DNA of 64,000 nt, taken from assembly GCF_902806685.2 (NCBI RefSeq), contig NC_048548.1:13976557-14040556 (forward strand). Reading direction: 5' to 3'. A model generated the notes under the pieces. The model was given only the letters and a program-made list of their open reading frames with translations. It made no database searches and was not told the origin of the DNA. Shown one piece after another: positions 21,162 through 30,359 of the stretch. The position numbers and the translations under genes were made by a program. Origin of the DNA: Maniola hyperantus (Eukaryota > Arthropoda > Insecta > Lepidoptera > Nymphalidae). How positions within the stretch are numbered: position 1 is the first letter of the stretch; each line of letters begins with the position of its first letter.

Positions 21162-21795
21162 TAGGGTTCATGATTTCTCGAGCTTATCGGGTAATTTCTC
21201 GGGTCTCGAGAATTCTCGAGGCTAATTTCTCGGGTCTTCTCGGGTTGTCGAGAAATTTACATTTACGTACGGATTTGCATATTCTTCGGTTCCAATAATG
21301 CGATTAATCAACAAATTCAGTGGTTTCCTCTCAAATAAAAGTACCAAAATAATTATAAGACTTTTATTGACAGTCTTCAACATAATTAGCTTCTTTTTCT
21401 TAAAGAAAACTAAAAAAATAAGCTATTCTGACATTTGTGACTTATACATATATACAATTACAGCACAAGCACAGCATTAAAAAGATAAAAAATCAACTTA
21501 AAACTTCTAGCTTCTTTCTTTTAAACAAAACAAACAATAAACAAAAATTTCAACATGAAAAACGTTTTCATGTTGAAATTTTTAATCACAGCACCATTTT
21601 TGGCATGTTAATTAGAAAAAAAATTCAAATGAAATTTTTGCATTTAAAACAAACGGCAAACGCAAATCGTTTTATTTTTTAATTTCATAGACTCAAATAT
21701 GATTTCTCGAGTTTTCTCGAGCTTGATTTCCCGGGAACAAAGCCCAACGATTTCCCGGGAATTCTCGGCTCGAGAATTCCCGGGAATGAACCCTA
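21162..21795 (+). mobile_element. Non-autonomous hAT-like element, 634 bp
   Basis: Ends TAGGGTTCAT and ATGAACCCTA, flanked by an exact 8-bp duplication GTTGAGAC (21154-21161 and 21796-21803). Subterminal DNA is packed with CTCGAG, TCTCGGG and CCCGGGAAT motifs at both ends, which could serve as repeated transposase-binding sites. The AT-rich core holds a palindrome at 21546-21583 (arms AATTTCAACATGAAAA). Short open frames inside have no transposase features. Confidence 0.88.
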
Positions 21796-21927
21796 GTTGA
21801 GACCATCTCGGCGCGCGGCGTTTACACTAATCGAGCATTTGCTCAAGTAATAGAAGCCCCAGGTATTGTCGTATGTGGAACAACCTCAAAAACTAGCTCA
21901 GTATAAAGCTGTTAGGTGTGGGTTAGC

Positions 21928-22285
21928 TGTGGGCCTCATAAGAAAGCTCAGAGTTACTTACTCAGCGCGCGATGGAGAGACCTATGCTTGGAGTTTCTCT
22001 ACATGGTTTAAATCAGAAATGAGGAGATTCGTAGGAGAACCGAGATAGCTCAGCGGGTGGCGAAGCTGAAATAGCAATGGGCAGGGCACATAATTCGAAA
22101 AATCCCCAAGGTGCTGGAATGGCGACCTCGCACAGGGAAAGCGCAGCCTTGGAGAGCCCCACTAGGTGGAAGAACGCCATCAGGAGAGTCGCAGGGAGTC
22201 GCTGGATTTAGACGGAGCAACACCGTGGCGTGTGGAAGTCAGTACAAGAGACCTATGTCCAGCAGTGGACATCTATTGGTTAAAG
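21928..22285 (+). pseudogene. RTE LINE fragment, degraded
   Basis: Recognisable pieces in shifting frames: LIRKLRV, RWRDGETYAWSFS-type degeneration, then AQRVAKLK, AGHII, KVLEWRPRTGKAQPW, and GVWKSVQETY near the end. Several indels compared with 14835-15215. Confidence 0.75.
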
Positions 22286-22477
22286 ATGATGATAAAGCTG
22301 GTATAATATGTCTCGTAAACAGTGCTGTTTCTTACCTGGAAGTTGGAACCTACCTAACTCAGTGGGTCCGTCATCACTGACCTAGTTAATTATATGTACT
22401 AATAATAATATCTGCTAGGTAGGTAGGTATTAAGCTAAGTAAATAAAACTAGCTTTATAAAATATAATCGACATTAA

Positions 22478-22530
22478 GTTGTTAAACATAATGTCGATTA
22501 TAAAATATAATCGACATTATGTTTAACAAC
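22478..22530. repeat. 53-bp near-perfect palindrome
   Basis: 25-bp arms start GTTGTTAAACATAATGTCGA and meet around a 3-bp AAA centre. A further partial arm lies at 22455-22475. The right arm overlaps the 11-bp target duplication of the adjacent Jockey insertion. Confidence 0.85.
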
Positions 22531-23068
22531 TGATCAGGCCAACTGGAAGTTCCGAGAACTATACTGATAGGTCGACAGTCCTCACTTAAGCTTTGAAAAT
22601 AAGCTCCTCATCTATAAATGCATCATCAAACCGGTATGGACGTACGGCATCCAGCTCTGGGGTTCAGCTAGCCACACAAATATTGAGATACTCCAGCGCT
22701 GCCAAAACAATGTTTTAAAGGTCATATGCAACGCACCGTGGTTTACAAAAAACTCCGAAGTGCACGAATACACAGAAATCCCCACGGTAAAGGAGGAAAT
22801 AGACAGGTCACTTGAGGCCTACAAACAAAGAATTGAGCGTCATAAAAACAGCCTAGCAGTCCAACTTCTGGATGCCAGTAACAGCACGTTCCGCCTTAAG
22901 AGGACAAGTTTGGCCAGCATAAGATAGCATAATAATTCATATTATTGAAGGAGGGATGTCACATCGCTGGATGTGCAAAGCCTAAACTGTGAACATTTAC
23001 GAACCTCCAATCTGTTTATAGTCCAGGGACTGATCGCAGATAGAAGAGAAAGAGAGAACAAAAAAAAA
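22529..23068 (+). mobile_element. 5'-truncated Jockey-family LINE with 11-bp TSD
   Basis: Open from 22586 to the stop at 22925-22927, encoding FENKLLIYKCIIKPVWTYGI, QLWGSASHTNIEILQRCQNN and PTVKEEIDRSLEAY, the C-terminal reverse transcriptase end of a Jockey-type LINE. Just upstream, tryptophan-type positions are stops (TGA TAG at 22565-22570). A 3' UTR and poly-A follow. Flanked by TATGTTTAACA at 22518-22528 and 23069-23079. Confidence 0.9.
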
Positions 23069-23276
23069 TATGTTTAACATTTTCAATTTTATTGATATGC
23101 AATTTCCTTATAACAATAAGTCAACATGAAGATCTAACTCTCTAATAGAATTCACCCAAGAAATATACTATATAGTTTTTGTAACATAACATTCTTTTCA
23201 ACTATCAGTTAACAACTAATGAGTATGGAATGATTACGAATCAATGGTATAGTTTATCTAATGTATTCTTATACAT

Positions 23277-23647
23277 CAGTACCCTTATTATAAATGCGAA
23301 AGTGTTTGTTTGTTGGTTTGTTCTTCAATCACGTCGCAACGGATTGACATGATTTTTTTGCATGGGTAGATAAGACCAGCCCCCCAATTGTGTAAGAATA
23401 ACCATTTCATGGCTATCGCAATCGTCAAGAATTCTGCCCTTTGATTGGCTGTGAAAAAATGTAAACAACGAATCAACCAATCAAAGGGCAGAATTTTTTG
23501 ACGATTGCGATAGCCATAAAATGGTTATTCTTACACAATTGGGGGGCTGGAAAGTGACATAGGCTTTCTATCCCGAAAAATCAAAGAGTTCCCACGGGAT
23601 TTTTGAACACCTAATCCCACGCGGACGAAGTCGCGGGCATCATCTAG
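23277..23647 (+). mobile_element. Helitron interrupted by a MITE
   Basis: Starts CAGTACCCTTATTATAAATG and ends CGCGGACGAAGTCGCG, GGCATCATCTAG. The 173-bp MITE at 23377-23549 sits in its middle, between AGAC and GAAAGTGACATAGG, which are nearly contiguous in other copies. Confidence 0.85.
23377..23549 (+). mobile_element. 173-bp MITE, copy 2
   Basis: Same length and termini as 19740-19912, about 98% identical by eye. Younger than the Helitron it interrupts. Confidence 0.88.
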
Positions 23648-23825
23648 TTCTAAATATACTTTTTATGTCTTCTTGACAAAAAATTGCATTTACATTATTT
23701 GTAGCCAAAACTGTCCGAAATTAAGTAAAAAGAATTGAGTCCAGGGTCCCTTGGACACCATTATGCGCACCTAGCTACTCAAAGTAGGTATCATGATTCA
23801 TGGCACATCACTTTAAAAAATGTTT

Positions 23826-25513
23826 CTAATGCGTCGAATTGTAATTCTCCTGAGCATTGATTTCATTTATAATAATATCTTGTATCTTACTCCGTATCCT
23901 CAATTTTCTAACTGGATCTAGCTCTCTAAAATACGGCACCAAAGACTTGAGAAACATTAAATCATAATCAACTTCGGGCGACTGCCTTCTTTTAGTCGGC
24001 AACGGATCCTGTTCTGGTTGGTAATCCACTGCAAATATGTTGCCTGGCTCAAACGGTACATTGTTGCCATCTAATTCATCCATGTCTCCGTCATTATTGA
24101 CGATTTCTTCCTTAATAAAATCCTCTGATTCCGTGCTGGTGTTACTAACTTCTTTAAGATCGTAATCGACTAGCTTAGCATCTTTATTTTTGTGCAGGAA
24201 CCACATCAGTTGGAAGTGCCGCCATTTCCCTGTGTACTTGAATTCACCTTGCGAATTAGTTTTGCACTTTTTCAATTCTCTTTTGAAAATGTCTCTCATG
24301 CTCTTCCATTTGGCGCGGACGATGGTTTCTATAAAAGAAGATTAGTGATTTAAGTAAAACTAGCAGACCCGCCCCGGCTTCGCTCGGGTGGAATTTAAAA
24401 AATCGGCGTGGGGGTAGAATTTTCAAAATCCTGAAATGTACTATTTCTTCTTTTGTAATTGTAACCGAAAAGTCAAATTCCAATTTTCATGCAAATAGGT
24501 AACTTGAAAATTAAGGACTTTAATCCCATATAGGTAGTTACCTACCCCCTTCGGAGTAGAATTTTTAAAAATCGTGAAATACCTACCTACGTATTTTTTA
24601 TTCGTAACCAATAGCCTAAATACCAATTTTCATTAATATAACTTTAACAATGACGGATTTTCATACTGATTTCCAACCCCGATTTTATCTACTTAGGGAT
24701 GGAATGATGGAAAAAGTAAAAACACGTCCTGCAAATTTCATGTCTCTAGAACCAGCGGTTTAGGCTGTGCGTTGATAATGTTGATATATTAAACACGAGA
24801 AAGTCAAGCTGATTTCTAGATCCATGGATAAATTCACTTCAACTTGAAAAGTTACAATTATTAGAGGCTTAAAAAAGCAAGTAACAGAACTGGCGGCGCT
24901 GGATACGGGATTTTGACGACCTCCCTGGCGCAGTGGTGAGCGCTGGGGTCTTAATAGTGGGAGGTCCCGGGTTCGATTCATGGCAGGGGTTTGGAATTTT
25001 ATAATTTCTAAATTTCTGGTCTTGTCTGGTGGGAGGCTTCGGCCGTGGCTAGTTACCACTCTACCGGCAAAGCCGTGCCGCCAAGCGATTTAGCGTTCCA
25101 GTACGATGCCGTGTAGAAACCAAAAGGGGTATGGGTTTAATAAAAACTGCCATACCCCTTCCAGGTTAGCCCGCTATCATCTTAGACTGCATCATCACTT
25201 ACCACCAGGTGAGATTGCAGTCGAGGGCTAACTTGTATCTGAATTAAAAAAAAAAAAAAAAAATGTATCTTCCATCCATACTTGTTTCTCATAAACTAGT
25301 ACTGCCATCTATCGACTAAACATAGCAAACAAGGGTTCGACATGCATCACCTGGTACGTTCAGAATTTCGGTGATCTCCTCCCACGCAACGGCCACGCGG
25401 CCTCTGTTGTTGTGGTGTTCATCATCAGGATTCCAAAGGCAAGGCCGCTTCTGTACTTCTAGTACAATATTTATTAAAGTTCTCCTACTAACTTTAACGT
25501 TTCTTGATGTCAT
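23826..25513 (-). CDS. MADF-BESS domain protein, gene 1 (two exons)
   Basis: Exon 1 is 25351-25513 and exon 2 is 23826-24328. The donor reads CCAG/GTGATG and the acceptor TTTTATAG/AAACC; the intron is 1022 bp, phase 1. The 221-residue product has a MADF domain at about 13-101 (LINIVLEVQKRPCLWNPDD; WEEITEILNVPETIVRAKW across the junction; GKWRHFQLMWFLHK), an acidic linker, and a BESS motif from about 175 (DYDLMFLKSLVPYFRELDPV). MADF is a Myb/SANT-like DNA-binding domain and BESS mediates protein contacts, as in Drosophila Adf-1; a nuclear regulatory role is inferred. The start is the first ATG, with no upstream in-frame ATG nearby. The intron holds an intact SINE-1 and a Helitron-like element. 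The downstream paralogue (26549-27872) has the same structure. The target is unknown. Confidence 0.87.
24359..24775 (-). mobile_element. Helitron-like element of a second family
   Basis: The minus strand ends CCCGAGCGAAGCCGGGG (hairpin), then CGGGTCTG and CTAG. The body contains TAGAATTTTCAAAATCC. It lies wholly inside the intron of MADF-BESS gene 1. A diverged relative is at 52030-52500. Confidence 0.6.
24915..25262 (+). mobile_element. SINE-1, full-length with poly-A
   Basis: Starts GACGACCTCCCTGGCGCAGT, with B box GGTTCGATTCATGGC (one change from the usual CC), a full body and an A-tail of about 20. Sits in the intron of MADF-BESS gene 1, in antisense orientation to it. Confidence 0.92.
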
Positions 25514-25630
25514 TTTTGACGCAACGAGTGAACAAGTAGGAACAAGTCCTTCTCGCTACTGCCACGGACGTAAAAACTTTTTTCTGAAGTCTAAGCGACT
25601 TTTTGAAAAGTTTCAATAGTAGGTATTTTA

Positions 25631-25765
25631 AACGCGACTTGACGCGATACGTAACTCGCGGCGACTAACGTAGGTTCAAGCGACTTGTAAAATCAATGTA
25701 GGCAGTGGATCGTGTCGTCGCGTCGACCAACCGAGCGACGCGACGTTGCCGCTTCGTGCGTTTTG
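25631..25765 (-). promoter_or_regulatory. 5' flank of MADF-BESS gene 1, shared with gene 2
   Basis: Plus-strand GCGACTTGACGCGATACG, GGATCGTGTCGTCGCGTCGA and GACGTTGCCGCTTCGTGCG match, in the same order, the block at 27965-28090 upstream of gene 2. It lies about 120-250 bp above the start codon and is rich in CpG. A conserved promoter kept through the duplication is the simplest reading. Confidence 0.45.
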
Positions 25766-26548
25766 TGGTCGCTACACGCTAATTTAATCGGCAGTCGCGA
25801 CATTACCTACTTTTACTCATCGTCTTTGTAGTCATTTCGTCGACATTTTCCATGTAGTATTTTGCATTTTCAAACCACTATTTCGTTGTGCGGAAAAAAT
25901 GTTTATTTTACAGTAGGTACCTTTTAAAAATAATTTTCTTTTTCACCCCACCTGTTTTTTACGATGCAACCTACGTTATCAACTTTTCACAGAGCATGAC
26001 GACGAGGGCAGTCTCGGCTAGCAGGGCAGCTCGTCGTGGTACGGGTGGCATTCGGCCGGTAAAGTATGTTCCCACACCGAGTTCAAGACCATAATAATAG
26101 ATGGCGCTTAAAGAAACAGCAGAAAATAATATGGTAGGTATTAACGGGTATTATCAGAAAAATCGATTACAGTCGATACAATACATTGCATGAGGAAAAA
26201 ATAAACAAAACTATTTCTTCCTTACAAGTATTTGTTAATTTAGCATTTTTTGCTTATACGTAATAAAAATAGTACTTATGTATTTTAGTCTCGACAGGAG
26301 TTATGCTTATGATTATGATATACCAATCGGTATACCCAATGAAAATAAACGAAAATGTCCATTATTGTCTATGTCTTAAGCGTCTGTAGGCAACTTTGAA
26401 TGACGATAAGTTGAGCGTACCTAGTGAAATTTTAATTCTGTCTCCTGGGCAAAAAAAGCAGTACAAAATTGAATTAACATTATCTTAATGCCTGTTCAGC
26501 ACAGAGCCAAACTTATCACTTAACACCAAAAACTAAAAAGAGCGAGAA

Positions 26549-27872
26549 CTAATGCGTCGAATTGAAAATCCCATGCGGCTGAGCACTGATGTCATTTATA
26601 ATGATATCTAGTATCTTATTCCGTACCTCCAACTTCCGAACTGGTTCTAACTCTCTAAGGTATGGCACCAAGGATTTCAGAAACATCAAGTCGTAATCAT
26701 CTTCGGACGACAGTCTTCTTTGAACCGGTAATGGGTCCTGTTCTGGCTCGAAATCCACTGTAAGCGTGTTACTTTCCTCAAAAGGTACATTGTTATCATG
26801 TGACTCGTCCACATCTCCGCTGTTGTTGTCTATTATTTCTTCCTTCATATTATCTACTTCTTCCTCTGTGCTACCATAGCTATCTTCCATTGGATCGTAA
26901 TGAACTAGTTGCGCTTCTTTATTTTTGTGTATGAACCACATCAATTTGAAATGCCGCCATTTGCCCGTGTACTGAAATTTACCCTGCGAGTTGATTTTGC
27001 ACTTCTTCATCTCTCTTTTGAATATGTCTCTCATGATTTTCCATTTTGCCTTGATAAGAGGTTCTGTGAAAAGATTAGTACCTTATTAAGACTATTTAGT
27101 TACCTGAACAGCAGCTGACTGCCTACCTAGTACCTATTGAGCAAACACGGCCAGGATTGGAGTTCTCAAGTTTTGTTTTGAAAAGATGATGCTAAGGACA
27201 GAAAGTTGGATAGGTAGGTACAATGTTTCAGTATTTTGAAATGCGCACGAGACCTACAGTCTGTACAAAACGAGAACTCACTCGCCATTTTAGCTCTAAG
27301 TGTCAACTGCCATGTCAAAAGTACGATTTTTGTCCATATTCTAAAGGTAAACCGTATTTTTAAAATGACAGTTAAAACATTGAGCAAAAATGGCGATTGA
27401 AAACTTAAAATTTATGCGTTATCCTTGCTTATTTTATTTGTACTACCTACTAAATTCCTATAGCTACAACTGGCTTTTTAGATTATTTTCAGTTATAATA
27501 ATATAAATGTAAACCATTGATGTTGGAAGGCCACCATGTAAACGAACTCTAGCACAAAAATATCAACGACTTTCTTTGGAAGTTGGAAGCGCATGAACAG
27601 CGCCATCTATGAGGCTTTTAAAGAACATGCCCTGGAAAGTTAATCAAAACTTTTTGCCTCGTATAACTCTTGGAGTAAGCCAATGTAATTTTTTCGAAAA
27701 GTTCATCACCTGCTATGTTCAGAACAACGGTGACTTCCTCCCACGCGATGGCCACGCGTGCTCGGTTGTTGTAGTATTCATCATCAGTGTTCCAAAGGCA
27801 AGGCCGCTTTCGTACTTCATGTACAATATTTAATAAACTTTTCCTACTGAGTTTAGGGTTTCTTGCTGTCAT
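26549..27872 (-). CDS. MADF-BESS domain protein, gene 2 (two exons)
   Basis: Exon 1 is 27710-27872 and exon 2 is 26549-27063. The donor reads AGCAG/GTGATG and the acceptor TTTTCACAG/AACC; the intron is 646 bp, phase 1, at the same place as in gene 1. The 225-residue product has MADF at about 13-101 (SLLNIVHEVRKRPCLWNTDD; GKWRHFKLMWFIHK) and BESS from about 177 (DYDLMFLKSLVPYLRELEPV). Exon 1 has the same length as in gene 1 (163 nt) and both proteins end in NSTH. An in-frame ATG at 27881 would add three residues; I chose 27872 to match gene 1. The linker is longer and more acidic than in gene 1. Both frames are open, so both paralogues look functional. Confidence 0.87.
27262..27410 (+). mobile_element. 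MITE family C, diverged copy
   Basis: ACTCACTCGCCATTTTAGCT at left and AAATGGCGATTG at right, with a GTCAACTGCCATGTCAAAAG core shared with 39463-39733 and 61748-61882. Inside the intron of MADF-BESS gene 2. Confidence 0.6.
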
Positions 27873-27964
27873 TTTTGACATTATCACAAAGTAATTAACA
27901 AGCTCGTGTATGCGACTGACATGGGTAAGACCTTATTTAAAGCAAGTTCTTTTATCAAAAAGTT

Positions 27965-28090
27965 AAACGACTTGACGCAATAAGTAACTCGCGACCACTA
28001 ACTGCTTACGCTAACGCTTGGCTGTACAAGCAACTTGTGGATTGTGTCGTTGCGTCGACCAACCGCGACGTTGCCGCTTCGTGCGTCTTA
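27965..28090 (-). promoter_or_regulatory. 5' flank of MADF-BESS gene 2
   Basis: Matches the block above gene 1: CGACTTGACGCAATAAGT, then TGCGTCGACCAACCG and GACGTTGCCGCTTCGTGCG. A likely duplicated promoter region. Confidence 0.45.
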
Positions 28091-28350
28091 TTAAAATTTG
28101 TTGTCGCTTCTCGGAATCGCGACAAAAGTTTTTCTTATCTTTTGCCGCTATTTCATTAAAACCAAATTATAACATTTTCCAAATTACCTGCTGAAAGTAA
28201 ACGAAATACTTTCGTATAGGCAGGTCTTGTTTTCAAAAGTGTGTGAAGTCTATCAATCCGCACATCGCCAGCGTGGTAGACTATGGCCAAAACCCTTCTC
28301 ACTCTGAGAGGAGACCCGTGCTCCGTAGTGAGTCGGCTATGGGTTGATCA
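28091..28350 (+). repeat. Block shared with 13174-13520, plus SINE-3 3' end
   Basis: 28091-28215 matches 13190-13330. From 28216 it continues into GTGTGTGAAGTCTATCAATC and the ACTCTGAGAGGAGACC end of SINE-3. Confidence 0.6.
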
Positions 28351-28401
28351 TACTTGTTACAATATATTATGTAGGTAAGTATTTTTTTATATGTTATATA
28401 A

Positions 28402-28594
28402 TCTCTATATATAAAAATGAATCGCTAAATGTGTTGCTGATCGCAAATCTCGAGAACAGCTGAACCGATTTCGCTAATTCTTTGAAGTACGAGGATGGTT
28501 CTTTCGGAGAGAAAATTTCTAAAAAAAATGCCAAGTTCCCACGAGATTTTTAAAAACCTAATTTCACGCGGACGAAGTCGCGAGCATCAACTAG
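28402..28594 (+). mobile_element. Non-autonomous Helitron, distinct 5' half
   Basis: Begins TCTCTATATATAAAAATGAA and CGCTAAATGTGTTGCTGATC; ends CGCGGACGAAGTCGCG, AGCATCAA, CTAG. The 3' end is as in the other family members, but the 5' half differs. Confidence 0.75.
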
Positions 28595-28829
28595 TATATT
28601 ACATTCTAAAGCGAAGGCGAAAGATATTTTTGTGCCGCACCATCCGTTTTCAGCGATATGAACTAGGTACGTTATCACTTGTAATCACCGTTACCTACGT
28701 TCTATGACAGCTTCACGTTGTAGTTTTGAAACAAAATCATAGATGGCGCATTTATGTTTATATTATGTGAAGAACAGCTGAAACAGTATAGTAGATAATC
28801 TATGGCTGAAACTATGCTTCTTTGGTTAC

Positions 28830-29145
28830 AATGAAGCTTTTAAGAGGACCTGTGGATGATGGACATGGGGCCGGGTCCGTCGCTCACAGTACGGTCCTCC
28901 AGTTGGTTGGCGTGCAGCTGTGGTTCCGACATGCCGTGTTTGGGGGCACGTAGTGATTGATGGTGTCCCAACTCCCTGGTGGTGGTATACCTGCTTTAGC
29001 GGACACCCACTGGCGGAGTAACGAGGAGTTGTCGGTCCCTTGTACTCCGTCGTCAGCAGTAGGATGGAACTTCGTGACTTTTTTTGTCGGTAGGAGGCCG
29101 ATATGACCATTATGCTCCCCCGTGGCCGGTAGTATCCAAATCCAT
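28830..29145. other. Unrecognised moderately GC-rich block
   Basis: About 315 bp of clearly higher GC than its surroundings between a Helitron and a GTTCCGTAC repeat. Minus-strand frames of 94 and 114 codons overlap here, but neither carries a domain I recognise and one runs on into the repeat. It could be a piece of a retroelement or of a captured gene. Confidence 0.35.
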
Positions 29146-29149
29146 GACG

Positions 29150-29575
29150 GATTTGTGCGAGTCAGGCTCGCGCAACGAGGGTTCCGTACTACAGTCGTAT
29201 TTTTTCGACATTTTGCACGATAATTCAAAAACTATGATGCATAAAAATAAATAAAAATCTGTCTTAGAATGCACAGGTGAAGACCTTTCATATGATACCC
29301 CACTTGATATAGTTATCTTACATCGAAAATTGAAAATATTAATTATTAGTTCATGACCACAATTTAATTTTTTTTGTGTACCTACCTAATGTAACCACAA
29401 ATTCACGGTTTTCAGATTTTTCCCCGAATGTTTGCTATAAGACCTACCTACCTGCCGAATTTCATGATTCTAGGTCAACGGGAAGTACCCTGTAGGTTTC
29501 TTGACAGATCGACAGACAGACAGACAACAAAGTGATCCTATAATTTTTCCTTTTGAGGTACGGAACCCTAGAAAG
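29150..29575 (-). repeat. GTTCCGTAC-family repeat, full-length
   Basis: From GTGCGAGTCAGGCTCGCGC to TTTTGAGGTACGGAACCC, the reverse of 19155-19582. Confidence 0.85.
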
Positions 29576-29867
29576 GAGAATGGTTTGAAAAGGTCTAGTT
29601 GCGTGACGTCATGTCAATTATTTATTTATTACTTGTCATTATGACTAGTGTCACTATACCCCTGACATTATGTCAGAGACATTTTGAGGCTACTTTTGTC
29701 TACTATACAGTTCCGATTACCGAACTTTGAAGCAAAGTTGCACGTCAGCGCGTGCTAGCACACGAGTAAATATACGTATATCTACTCATGTGGTGCTAGC
29801 TTTTGTTAGCACGACTGTAAAACACGTTTGTAGGTAATACTAATAACACTGATTTTCTTAAAATTCA

Positions 29868-30150
29868 GATACAAGTTAGCCCTCGACTACAATCTCACCT
29901 GGTGGTAAGTGACGATGCAGTCTAAGATCGAACCGGACTAAGAAGGGGTATGGCAGTTTTTTTCAATGAACCCATGCTCCTTGGCGGCACGGCTTTGTCG
30001 GTAGGGTGGTAACTAGCCATGGCCGAAGCCTCCCACCTGACCAGACCAGAAATTTAGAAATTATTAAATTCCTAATCCCTGCCAGGAATCGAACCCGGGA
30101 CCTCTCACTAATAAGACCACAGCGCTTACCACTGCGCCAGGGAGGTCGTC
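29868..30150 (-). mobile_element. SINE-1, internally deleted
   Basis: The head (A and B boxes on the minus strand) and both ends of the body are present, but about 60 bp around the CATACCCCTTTGG segment are missing. Confidence 0.88.
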
Positions 30151-30156
30151 GCTGAC

Positions 30157-30338
30157 GCGGTAGAAAGTAATGTGCATCGACCTTTAGAAGGAGATAGCAG
30201 ATTTGTAGAGCACTGTCTCTGTCGTGGAGACCGACAAAAAGTCACATAGGTATGAGTGACAGAGACAACGCTCTACAGTCTACAAAGCCAAAATGTCATT
30301 CTAAAGGCCGATGTACATTACTTTCTGCCGCGTACTGT
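30157..30338 (+). mobile_element. MITE family B, copy 2
   Basis: AGAAAGTAATGTGCATCGAC at left, CCGATGTACATTACTTTCTG at right. It abuts the SINE-1 copy at 29868-30150. Confidence 0.8.
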
Positions 30339-30359
30339 AGAAGATAATCAAAAGGTTCA

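Noticed and set aside
21298..21682. Lysine- and phenylalanine-rich open frames
   Set aside because: Inside the AT-rich core of the hAT-like element; no transposase motif.
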